NCBI RefSeq assembly: GCF_041915215.1 | Contig: NZ_JAYSBV010000008.1 | From: Zoogloea sp021286885 | GTDB taxonomy: Bacteria; Pseudomonadota; Gammaproteobacteria; Burkholderiales; Rhodocyclaceae | Direction: 5' to 3' (one strand) | DNA length: 64,000 nucleotides | Part shown: positions 8,731 to 16,206 of the stretch, in pieces | Layout of the letters: each line of letters begins with the position of its first letter | Numbering within the stretch: position 1 is the stretch's first letter | Notes under the pieces: model-generated | What the model was told of the DNA's origin: nothing | The model's input: the letters and a program-made list of their open reading frames with translations, nothing else | Databases searched by the model: none | Program-made: the position numbers and the translations under genes

Positions 8731-10604
8731 AATCTCCCCTAGGCCTCCTCGCCAGCCGGCGCTTCGGCCCCCTGTTCATCACCCAGTTTCTGGGGGCGTT
8801 CAACGACAATCTGTTCAAGAACGCGCTGGTGGTGCTGCTCACCTTCCAGGCGGCCCAATGGACCACCCTGGCCCCGGCCCTGCTCTCCAACCTGGCCGCC
8901 GGGATCTTCATCCTGCCCTATTTCCTGTTCTCGGCCAGTGCCGGCCAGTTGGCCGACAAGTACGACCGGGCCCGCCTCACCCGCCTCGTGAAGGTACTGG
9001 AGATCCTCATCATGGGCGTTGCGCTGGCGGGGTTTCTGGCCCATAGCCTGACGATCCTGATGGGCGCCCTGTTCCTGCTGGGCTGCCATTCGACCCTGTT
9101 CGGCCCGGTCAAATACGCCCTACTGCCCCAGCATCTGCACCCGGATGAGCTGGTGGGCGGTAACGCGCTGGTGGAGGCCGGCACCTTTGTGGCCATCCTG
9201 CTCGGCACCCTGGGGGGCGGCCTGCTGGCAGCAGCGCCCCAGGGCCCCGTGTGGATCAGCGGCGGTGGAATGCTGGTGGCCCTGCTCGGTTATCTGGGCA
9301 GCCGGGGCATTCCGAGCGCGCCGGCCCCCGAGCCCACCCTGCGGATCAACCCCAACCCCTTCACCGAGACCTGGCGCAACATCGGTTTTGCGCGCCAGAA
9401 CCGCCCGGTGTATCTGGCCATTCTGGGGATTTCGTGGTTCTGGCTGTACGGCGCCCTGTTTCTGGCCCAGTTTCCGGCCTACGCCCGGGGCGTGCTGGGT
9501 GGCGAGGAAGGCTGCGTGACCCTGCTGCTTGCCGCCTTTACGGTGGGCATCGGGCTGGGCTCCATGCTGTGCGAAAAGCTGTCGGGCGGGATTGTCGAAA
9601 TCGGGCTGGTCCCCCTGGGCTCCATCGGCCTCAGTCTGTTCGGGCTCGATCTGGCCTGGGCATCCCCATCCGCCCTTCCGGGCCCGGAGGCCCAACCCCT
9701 GACGGTGCTGCTCGCCCAGCCGGGGATGCTGCGCATCCTGGCGGATCTGGTGCTGATCGGGCTGTTTGGCGGGCTGTTCATCGTGCCCCTCTACGCCATG
9801 ATGCAAAGCCGCTCCGCCGAAGCCCAGCGGGCCCGGGTAATCGCCGCCAACAACATCCTGAACGCCCTTTTCATGGTGGTGGGCGCCCTCGGGGCCGCCA
9901 GCCTGCTGAGCGCTGGCCTCAGCATTCCGGCGTTGTTTGGGGTGGCGGCGCTGATGAATGCGGCGGTGGCCCTCTACATCTACCGGCTGGTGCCAGAGTT
10001 TCTGCTGCGCTTCATCGTATGGGGTCTGGTGCACACCTTTTACCGGCTGCGGGTGGAAGGCCGTGAAAACCTCCCCGACACCGGCGCGGCGGTGCTGGTG
10101 TGCAACCACGTGAGCTATGTGGATGCACTGGTGATCACCGCCGCATGCCGGCGCCCGATCCGTTTTGTGATGGATCACCGCATCGCCCGCTGGCCGCTGC
10201 TTTCCTACGTATTCCGCCATGGCCGGGCCATTCCCATCGCACCGGCCCGGGAAGATGCCGAACTGCAGAAAACCGCCTTCGACCAAGTGGCCCAGGCCCT
10301 GGCCGAAGGCGAGCTGGTCGCGATCTTCCCCGAAGGGGGGCTGAGCCGGGATGGGCAGCTGGCGCCCTTCCAGCCGGGGGTGCTCAAGATCCTGGAACGC
10401 AGCCCCGTGCCGCTCATCCCCATGGGCCTGGGCGGGCTGTGGGGAAGCCTGTTTTCACGCCACCCGGAGGGAGGGGTGAGGGCCGCCTGGAAGCAGGGTT
10501 TACCACGCCCCATCCGGCTTGCCATCGGCAGCCCGATTGCACCGGAAAAGCCAGATCTGGCGCGGATTTCACACGCCGTTGCAGCCTTGTGCAAAACACC
10601 CTGA
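8727..10604 (+). CDS. LplT-like MFS lysophospholipid transporter fused to PlsC acyltransferase
   Basis: Fusion protein of 625 residues. Residues 1 to about 430 are an MFS transporter of the LplT type, starting with the characteristic QFLGAFNDNLFKNALVVLL. The remainder is a PlsC acyltransferase with HX4D (CNHVSYVD, near residue 459) and the FPEGG motif near 535. The family imports lysophospholipid across the inner membrane and re-acylates it. The acyl-ACP synthetase part is encoded upstream in aas, so the common three-domain LplT-PlsC-Aas arrangement is here split over two genes with two PlsC copies. Confidence 0.88.
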   Translation: MKSPLGLLASRRFGPLFITQFLGAFNDNLFKNALVVLLTFQAAQWTTLAPALLSNLAAGIFILPYFLFSASAGQLADKYDRARLTRLVKVLEILIMGVALAGFLAHSLTILMGALFLLGCHSTLFGPVKYALLPQHLHPDELVGGNALVEAGTFVAILLGTLGGGLLAAAPQGPVWISGGGMLVALLGYLGSRGIPSAPAPEPTLRINPNPFTETWRNIGFARQNRPVYLAILGISWFWLYGALFLAQFPAYARGVLGGEEGCVTLLLAAFTVGIGLGSMLCEKLSGGIVEIGLVPLGSIGLSLFGLDLAWASPSALPGPEAQPLTVLLAQPGMLRILADLVLIGLFGGLFIVPLYAMMQSRSAEAQRARVIAANNILNALFMVVGALGAASLLSAGLSIPALFGVAALMNAAVALYIYRLVPEFLLRFIVWGLVHTFYRLRVEGRENLPDTGAAVLVCNHVSYVDALVITAACRRPIRFVMDHRIARWPLLSYVFRHGRAIPIAPAREDAELQKTAFDQVAQALAEGELVAIFPEGGLSRDGQLAPFQPGVLKILERSPVPLIPMGLGGLWGSLFSRHPEGGVRAAWKQGLPRPIRLAIGSPIAPEKPDLARISHAVAALCKTP

Positions 10605-10704
10605 GTGTGTATTCAGACAGGTGTTTAAAGACGCTGCAAATCTGTGGATAAGTTTGTGGAAACTGCTGTGCATGGAGCCCGCCCGAGCGGGCTTCCACAC
10701 CTGA
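10605..10704. other. Convergent intergenic region with DnaA-box 9-mer and hairpin
   Basis: The region between the converging lplT-plsC and sod genes holds a perfect TGTGGATAA (10643-10651), the reverse complement of the DnaA consensus TTATCCACA. It also holds a GC-rich hairpin (arms AGCCCGC/GCGGGCT at 10676-10693) that may end transcription from either side, although no clear T-run follows. Confidence 0.45.
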
Positions 10705-11430
10705 TCAGCCCAGGTTCTGGAGGGCAAACTCCCAGTTCAGGAGCTTATCCACCAGAGCGTTGGCGTAGTCGGCGCGCCGGTTCTGGTAATCCAGATAGTA
10801 GGCGTGCTCCCACACATCGATGGTCAGCAGGGGCTTGAGGCCCGCCGTCAGGGGCAGTTCGGCGTTGGCGGTCTTGACTACCCGTAACTTGTCCCCATCA
10901 GCCACCAGCCAGGCCCAGCCGCTGCCAAACTGGGTGAGGGATGCATTCACCAGCTCCTTGCGCAGGGCATCCACGCTGCCAAACGAGGCCTCGATCCGCT
11001 GCTTGAGCGCCGCCGGCGGCTCGCCGCCGCCCTTGGGGCGCAGGCTATTCCAGTAGAAACTGTGATTCCAGATCTGGGCCGCGTTGTTGAACAGGGCGGC
11101 CTTGTCAGCCTTGCCCGCCACCGCCAGGATGATCTTTTCCAGGGGCTGACCTTCCAACTCGGTGTTGGCGATCAGACGATTCAGGGTGTCCACGTAGCCC
11201 TTGTGGTGCTTGCCGTAGTGGAAGCCCAGGGTCTGGGCCGAGATCACCGGGGCCAGCGCATCGTCGGCATAGGGCAGGGGCGGCAGCACGATGGGAGCCG
11301 CCGCCTGGGCCGGGCGGGCCAGACCACCAAGGGTCAGCACACAGGCAGAGCCCAGCGCAGCCCCCAGAAACTGGCGTCGATTCAGGCCCGTGGCCACCAG
11401 GGTGTTATCCGGCAAGACAGAAGGTTGCAT
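10705..11430 (-). CDS. Iron-type superoxide dismutase with Tat signal peptide
   Basis: Superoxide dismutase of 241 residues. The N-terminus carries a twin-arginine motif (NRRQFLGAALG) and a hydrophobic stretch ending in AQA, so the enzyme should be exported folded to the periplasm. The mature part contains metal ligands in HYGKHHKGYVD, NHSFYWNSL and DVWEHAYYLDY. The FeSOD-type stretch AAQIWNHSFYW and FGSGWAWLV favour iron over manganese. The start at 11428-11430 has AAGGAG upstream; a longer open frame reaching 11751 is ignored because it is not SOD-like. Confidence 0.92.
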   Translation of the reverse strand: MQPSVLPDNTLVATGLNRRQFLGAALGSACVLTLGGLARPAQAAAPIVLPPLPYADDALAPVISAQTLGFHYGKHHKGYVDTLNRLIANTELEGQPLEKIILAVAGKADKAALFNNAAQIWNHSFYWNSLRPKGGGEPPAALKQRIEASFGSVDALRKELVNASLTQFGSGWAWLVADGDKLRVVKTANAELPLTAGLKPLLTIDVWEHAYYLDYQNRRADYANALVDKLLNWEFALQNLG

Positions 11431-11549
11431 GGAACACGCTCCTTGGAAAGATGAATGAACAAACAGGGGCAGACAGCACATGCGCTGCATCGGTTCGCCA
11501 TTATTCGCCCACCTGGATGCCCGATGCAGGATTTTGCACTGGCCTGCGC

Positions 11550-12095
11550 TCAGTCGGGCGCGTGGATCACCCGGGGCTGGATGCTGAGGGTGGTTTCGCC
11601 GGAAGACACCCAGATCAGCCCGTCCTGGATGGTGCAGCCCAGATCCATATTGCGCTCGGCCAGGGCCGCCAGGGCCTTGGAGTCTTCCGAGGACAGGGCC
11701 AGCACCCGCAGATTCTGGAGGCGGTTGAGGGTGGCCTGATCCTTCTGCCACCAGATATCCACCGTCCGGCCACCGTAGGCCAGCACGATCACCTCATCGG
11801 CGCGCCCGGCGGCACGACGCAGCAGGCGTTCATCGGGCAGGCCCACCTCGATCCACTGGTGAATCTGGCCCGAGTAATCCCGCAGCCACAGGGCGGGTTC
11901 GTCATCGGTGGAAATCCCGCCACCAAATTGCAGATGCTCGTCGGCATGCAACGCGAAGGCCAGCACGCGCACCATCATGCGTTCATCGGTCTCGGAAGGA
12001 TGACGGGCGATGGTGAGGGGATACTCGGCAAAATGCCCCCGATCCAGGTCGGAAACGTTCAGATTGGCGCGAAAGATGGTCGATTTGAGGGCCAT
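11550..12095 (-). CDS. yaeQ: YaeQ family protein
   Basis: Protein of 181 residues matching YaeQ end to end (MALKSTIFRANLNVSDLDRG at the N-terminus, HPSETDERMMVRVLAFAL, the C-terminal DLGCTIQDGLIWVS). YaeQ has a PD-(D/E)XK nuclease-like fold and is reported to compensate for loss of RfaH, but its biochemical role is not settled. I chose the ATG at 12093-12095; six more residues are possible upstream. It follows the efp terminator on the same strand. Confidence 0.88.
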   Translation of the reverse strand: MALKSTIFRANLNVSDLDRGHFAEYPLTIARHPSETDERMMVRVLAFALHADEHLQFGGGISTDDEPALWLRDYSGQIHQWIEVGLPDERLLRRAAGRADEVIVLAYGGRTVDIWWQKDQATLNRLQNLRVLALSSEDSKALAALAERNMDLGCTIQDGLIWVSSGETTLSIQPRVIHAPD

Positions 12096-12143
12096 GGCAG
12101 CAGACAGAAGCAAAAATATGCAGGTTCATCAGGCTCCAGACGG

Positions 12144-12170
12144 CAAAAAAGGCCCTTGCGGGCCTTTCTT
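12144..12170 (-). terminator. Rho-independent terminator of efp
   Basis: On the minus strand a GGCCC/GGGCC hairpin with a short loop is followed by a run of six T, 30-55 bases after the efp stop codon. Confidence 0.85.
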
Positions 12171-12199
12171 GTGTGCCGTTGGAGCGACGCGGAGCCGGA

Positions 12200-12760
12200 T
12201 TACTTGACCCGGTTGCGGTACTCGTCGGTACGGGTGTCGATTTCGATCTTGTCGCCGATTTCCACGAAGGCGGGCACGGACAGTTCGAAGCCGCTGGGCG
12301 CGATACGGGCAGGCTTCAGCACCTTGCCGGAGGTGTCGCCCTTGACGGCGGGTTCGGTGTATTCCACTTCACGCACGACGGTGGTGGGCAGTTCCACGGA
12401 GATGGCCTTGCCGTTGTAGAACACCACTTCGCAGGGCATGCCGTCGATCAGGTACTTGAGAGCATCGGTCATGTTCTCGGCTTCGACTTCGTACTGTTCG
12501 TACTCGGCGTCCATGAACACGTACATCGGATCAGCGAAGTAGGAGAAGCTCACTTCCTTGCGCTCGAGAACCACCACTTCGAACTTGTCATCAGCCTTGT
12601 AAACCGATTCAGACGGAGCGCCGGTCAGCAGGTTCTTGAGCTTCATCTTGACCACGGCAGCGTTACGGCCAGACTTGTTGTATTCGGCCTTCTGGACCAC
12701 GAGGGCGTCGCTGCCCACCATGATCACGTTGCCGGAGCGGAGTTCCATTGCGGTTTTCAT
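12200..12760 (-). CDS. efp: Translation elongation factor P (rhamnosylated-arginine type)
   Basis: EF-P of 186 residues, which relieves ribosome stalling at polyproline stretches. The residue at the tip of the acceptor loop is Arg32 in NKSGRNAAVV, not the lysine of E. coli. This fits modification by EarP, which is encoded directly upstream on the same strand with a gap of about 57 bases. The ATG at 12758-12760 gives the standard N-terminus (MKTAMELRSGNVIMV). Confidence 0.97.
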   Translation of the reverse strand: MKTAMELRSGNVIMVGSDALVVQKAEYNKSGRNAAVVKMKLKNLLTGAPSESVYKADDKFEVVVLERKEVSFSYFADPMYVFMDAEYEQYEVEAENMTDALKYLIDGMPCEVVFYNGKAISVELPTTVVREVEYTEPAVKGDTSGKVLKPARIAPSGFELSVPAFVEIGDKIEIDTRTDEYRNRVK

Positions 12761-12817
12761 GCTTGTTCCTGCTTGCTGAAGTTAGCGCGGCGTGGGCCAC
12801 TGAAGATAGGTAACTTA

Positions 12818-14014
12818 TTATTGTACCGCAAGTTTACAAAACTTCAGCAGCCCGGACGCCAAATCCCCCAGCGCTTCCATTTCCCTCGCCCAAGCCTGGC
12901 CATGGGCCGCCAGCCGGGGCAGGGCGGCTTCCAAGGCCGGCCAGGCCTCTGCCACCCCCATCCCCCCCTCAGACCCGTTCCAGGCCCGCCAGAAGGCTTC
13001 CTGGGCGTTTCTGGCTGCGGTATCCAGCCCAGCCCCCTGGCGCGCCAGAAAAGCCTCCAGCTTGACCATATGGGCCTCTTCCTCCTGGCGGTAGATGTGC
13101 CACACCAGGGGTTTGGCAGCCCACTGGGCGCGCACGAAGGAATCTTCCCCCCGCACAAAGTTGAGATCGCAGGCCCACAGCAATTCGTCGTAGGCCTGCT
13201 GGGGCACGAAGGGCAATACCTGGAGGCGGAGGGCGCCCCGCTGCAGCCCATCCCCCGCCTTCAGCCCCGGCTGGCCTGACCAAGCCGCCAGATCCGCCAA
13301 AACGCGCCCTTCGGGCACCAGACAGACCACCGGCCGGGCGCCCCTCGCCCAGACATCGAGCAAGGGTGCGAGCCCTGGGTTCTCGTAGGCAAACAGCGAC
13401 ACCGTGAGCGCATCCGAGGGGCGCGGCATGCCCACCCGGATCTGCCACCAGGCGTCGGGATCGAAAGCCGCCTGACGGGCTGCGTAATCCGCTTCCCGCA
13501 GCAGACCGCCAGAGGCCGCATCAAAGCCCGGGAAAAAAAAGTGCTGAACCAGGGGCAGACCGGGCTGGGGAGAGGGCAACCCATGGCAGCCAGCCACCCA
13601 GTCTTCGGCGCTCAGATATTCCAGGTTTATCCACACCGGCCGCTGTTTTCGGGCCGCCATGGCGCGTTTGTATACATCGGGCAGCGGGCAAGCAAAGGCG
13701 GCAATCACCACGTCTGCGGCCTGCTCATCGGAGAAGTCCGGCTCCCAGCGGTGAATCGCCACGCCCTCTTGGTGCTGAACCGCTGCCTGGGAGTCCAGCC
13801 CCGGAATCAAGCGTGCAGCGCTCGCCAGATCATCCACCCACAGCCGGACGTGTATACAAAACTCTCCAGCCAGCTGGCGGGCCAGGCGCCAGCACACGCC
13901 GATGTCCCCGAAGTTGTCCACCACCTGGCAGAACACGTCCCAGCGGGGCAGGGCGCGGATATCCCCAGGCCCTGGGGATAAGTGGGTAGGCAAGGGGAGG
14001 GGTGAATTGTGCAC
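12818..14014 (-). CDS. earP: EF-P arginine rhamnosyltransferase EarP
   Basis: Glycosyltransferase that transfers rhamnose from dTDP-rhamnose to Arg32 of EF-P. The family N-terminus WDVFCQVVDNFGDIGVCWRL is present with both key aspartates, and the WINLEYLSAE segment is conserved. The frame is open up to 14104, but the N-terminal extension is unlike the family; GTG at 14012-14014 has GGAG six bases upstream and is my choice. The 5' half carries a TTATCCACA (13627-13635) and two TGTATACA palindromes (13669, 13851) that force rare codons such as ATA for Ile. Confidence 0.92.
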   Translation of the reverse strand: MHNSPLPLPTHLSPGPGDIRALPRWDVFCQVVDNFGDIGVCWRLARQLAGEFCIHVRLWVDDLASAARLIPGLDSQAAVQHQEGVAIHRWEPDFSDEQAADVVIAAFACPLPDVYKRAMAARKQRPVWINLEYLSAEDWVAGCHGLPSPQPGLPLVQHFFFPGFDAASGGLLREADYAARQAAFDPDAWWQIRVGMPRPSDALTVSLFAYENPGLAPLLDVWARGARPVVCLVPEGRVLADLAAWSGQPGLKAGDGLQRGALRLQVLPFVPQQAYDELLWACDLNFVRGEDSFVRAQWAAKPLVWHIYRQEEEAHMVKLEAFLARQGAGLDTAARNAQEAFWRAWNGSEGGMGVAEAWPALEAALPRLAAHGQAWAREMEALGDLASGLLKFCKLAVQ

Positions 14015-14775
14015 AAGCAGCTCCAGGGGCGAAGGCCCGATTTTCCTCAACAAAAGGCCCACACCCGTAAACCGGGGTTGCCTACAGACTTTTAATGGAT
14101 TCAAACACCTGAATTCTATGGAGGTTTACGGTTTATCCACAGAAAATGGGCTGTGTACACAGTAAACCTTTTGTATACATATTAAAAAACAGTACACAAA
14201 ACCACCCTCTCCAAGAGCACTTTTCACCCTGATTTAAACCTTCAAGTGCTTCCAACTGCAGACCTGCTTTTTGAAAATGCAGATCGCACCTGAAAACCTG
14301 TTTGCCTCTTTTTTGAGCTGCAGTTGTCCACTTTTTGTTAACCAGCAAGGTCTTGAAGCTGCTTCCCAGCTTGTGTACAAGTCTCTGGCGAAGCTGGGCA
14401 AGGTTTGTGTACAAGAATGATTTTTTCAAACCTGTGGATTTTCATCCCCAAACTGTTCAAACCCTGTACCTACCCTGATCCATAAGCTTGTCCAGTGCAC
14501 AACTTTAGGTAAACGCAGGGGTAAACCGACTTATCCACAGAAAACCTTGGTGCACTGTTAACAAAGTCTTGTATACATACAAAGAAAAAGAAGAAAACCC
14601 TGTACACAAAGCTGAAGCAGGGTGTGCCAACCCTTGCAAAAAAAATCGGTACACCTGCGGTGTATACAAAAACTCCCTGGAAAAACCCTGAACACGGCTG
14701 CTGGGGTTAGTCCCTAGCCACACGCCCTGGAGGCTTCCCCCATAATCGAAGCCGGTTTCCAGTGGATGTGCTCCC
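14015..14775. other. Gene-free segment dense in DnaA-box-like and TGTATACA palindromic motifs
   Basis: This segment separates divergent earP and the DMT transporter gene and is visibly more AT-rich than its surroundings. It holds two perfect TTATCCACA boxes (14133-14141, 14531-14539), which share the 14-mer TTATCCACAGAAAA. It also holds TGTATACA at 14172, 14570 and 14661, TGTGTACA at 14152, 14372 and 14406, TGTACACA at 14601, and several GTAAAC(C) motifs (near 14068, 14162, 14508, 14521; reversed near 14124). Open frames here are short and resemble no protein I know. The architecture looks like a replication-initiator or regulator landing site, but no initiator gene lies nearby. Confidence 0.6.
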
Positions 14776-15681
14776 ATGACTGCGCAACAACGCTCCAGCT
14801 TTTTTACTCATCCCTACCTGCTGCTGACCCTGACCGTCCTGTTCTGGTCGGGCAACATGGTGGTGGGGCGAGGCCTAAGGGATGCAATCCCGCCCATGAC
14901 CCTGGCCCTGGGCCGGTGGACCCTCGCCTTTTTGCTGACCTTGCCCCTCGCCTGGCCCCATCGTCAGGGGCTCAAGGGGATTCCTGCCCGCAAGTGGGGC
15001 ATCCTGCTGGTGCTGGGCACCCTGGGGGTGGGGGCCTACAACACCCTGGCCTACATCGCGTTGTCGTATACAACCGCCACCAACGCGGCCCTGCTCAACT
15101 CCTTTATTCCGATAGCGATCATTGCCCTCTCCTGGGGGCTGGGCCATCGGGCGCGACCCCTGGAACTGCTGGGCGTGCTGGTGTCGTTTGCGGGGGTGAT
15201 GAACATCGTGGGGCGCGGGGATATCCAGGTGCTGGCCGGCCTCAGCCTGAATGTGGGTGATTTGTGGATGCTTGCGGCAGTGCTGTCCTGGGCCGTGTAT
15301 ACACTTTGTCTGCAATGGCGCCCGGCGGGCCTGCACCCCATGGCCATGCTGGCGGTGCTCACCGCCATCGGCCTGCTCGAATTGCTGCCCCTGGCGTGGC
15401 TGGAGCTGGCCCGGGGCGCCCATCTGGAGCCCCACTGGGGAACCGCCCTGGGGGTCGTGTATACAGGCGTTTTCCCGGCCTTCCTGGGTTACATCTTCTA
15501 CAACCGGGCGGTGGGGGAGGTGGGGGCATCCCGGGCCGGGCTGTTCATTCATCTGATGCCCGTATTCAGTACCCTGCTGGCCATGGTGTTTCTGGGGGAA
15601 GCGCCCCATCTCTACCACCTGGTCGGGATCGGGCTGATTCTTTCGGGAATCTGGCTCACCACCCGGGTCGCGAGGCGCTAA
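14776..15681 (+). CDS. EamA/DMT-family transporter
   Basis: Inner membrane protein of 301 residues with about ten hydrophobic helices in two EamA repeats (about 15-140 and 155-295), the drug/metabolite transporter fold. The substrate cannot be told from the sequence; relatives export amino acids or small metabolites. The coding sequence contains GTATACA at 15066, 15297 and 15459, giving TAT ACA for Tyr-Thr where GC-rich neighbours use TAC ACC. The first ATG is 14776. Confidence 0.88.
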   Translation: MTAQQRSSFFTHPYLLLTLTVLFWSGNMVVGRGLRDAIPPMTLALGRWTLAFLLTLPLAWPHRQGLKGIPARKWGILLVLGTLGVGAYNTLAYIALSYTTATNAALLNSFIPIAIIALSWGLGHRARPLELLGVLVSFAGVMNIVGRGDIQVLAGLSLNVGDLWMLAAVLSWAVYTLCLQWRPAGLHPMAMLAVLTAIGLLELLPLAWLELARGAHLEPHWGTALGVVYTGVFPAFLGYIFYNRAVGEVGASRAGLFIHLMPVFSTLLAMVFLGEAPHLYHLVGIGLILSGIWLTTRVARR

Positions 15682-15710
15682 ACTTGCGCCCCTGATTCAA
15701 GGAGCCTGCC

Positions 15711-16181
15711 GTGCGTTTCGAACACCTCATCCAGATCAATGACCCCTCCAACCCTCTCATAGCCTCTCTGAGCGTCGAACAGACCTGGGATGGGCTCATG
15801 CGTCGGGTGACCGAGCCTGAGCTCTTCCTGCCCGGTCTGGAGCGTTGTGTGATCCTTGCCCGCCTGGACAACCGGGTCGAGCGGGAGCTGCACTTCGGTC
15901 AGGCCATGATCCGGGATGCGGTGGAGTTTGAAGAACACCAGTGGGTCAGTTTCACCTCCCACCCCAACGCCCACCACGCGGGGGGCAAGCTCACCATCAA
16001 GCTGGAAACCCCCGAGGCGGGGCAACTCTTCTTGCGCTTCACCTACGAGACCGGACTGGCCGAAGGCATGGTGCAGGATGGCGTGCAGGTGGCCGAGTAC
16101 ATCAAATCGGCTTACCGTCAGTCAGATCTGGATACGGTACGCACCATCCGCCTGCTGGCGAGCGGGGGCAGCCTGCACTGA
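15711..16181 (+). CDS. SRPBCC-fold protein, DUF1857-like
   Basis: Protein of 156 residues starting at GTG 15711 with AAGGAG eight bases upstream. It begins FEHLIQINDPSNPLIASL, which I recognise as the DUF1857 family of START/SRPBCC-like proteins, small hydrophobic-pocket binding domains of unknown ligand. It follows the DMT transporter by about 30 bases on the same strand and may be cotranscribed. Confidence 0.75.
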   Translation: MRFEHLIQINDPSNPLIASLSVEQTWDGLMRRVTEPELFLPGLERCVILARLDNRVERELHFGQAMIRDAVEFEEHQWVSFTSHPNAHHAGGKLTIKLETPEAGQLFLRFTYETGLAEGMVQDGVQVAEYIKSAYRQSDLDTVRTIRLLASGGSLH

Positions 16182-16206
16182 GATTTCAGTGCTCAGGGGG
16201 TAGGGG

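Noticed and set aside
14105..14770. Short minus-strand open frames of 90-98 codons in the motif array
   Set aside because: Low-complexity translations without homology, no ribosome-binding sites, and repeated DNA motifs explain the recurring LYT/VYK peptides.
14015..14775. Calling this segment the chromosomal origin oriC
   Set aside because: DnaA boxes and an AT-richer core are present, but dnaA, dnaN, gidA or parAB are not nearby; GC-skew analysis of the whole chromosome would be decisive and is not possible here.
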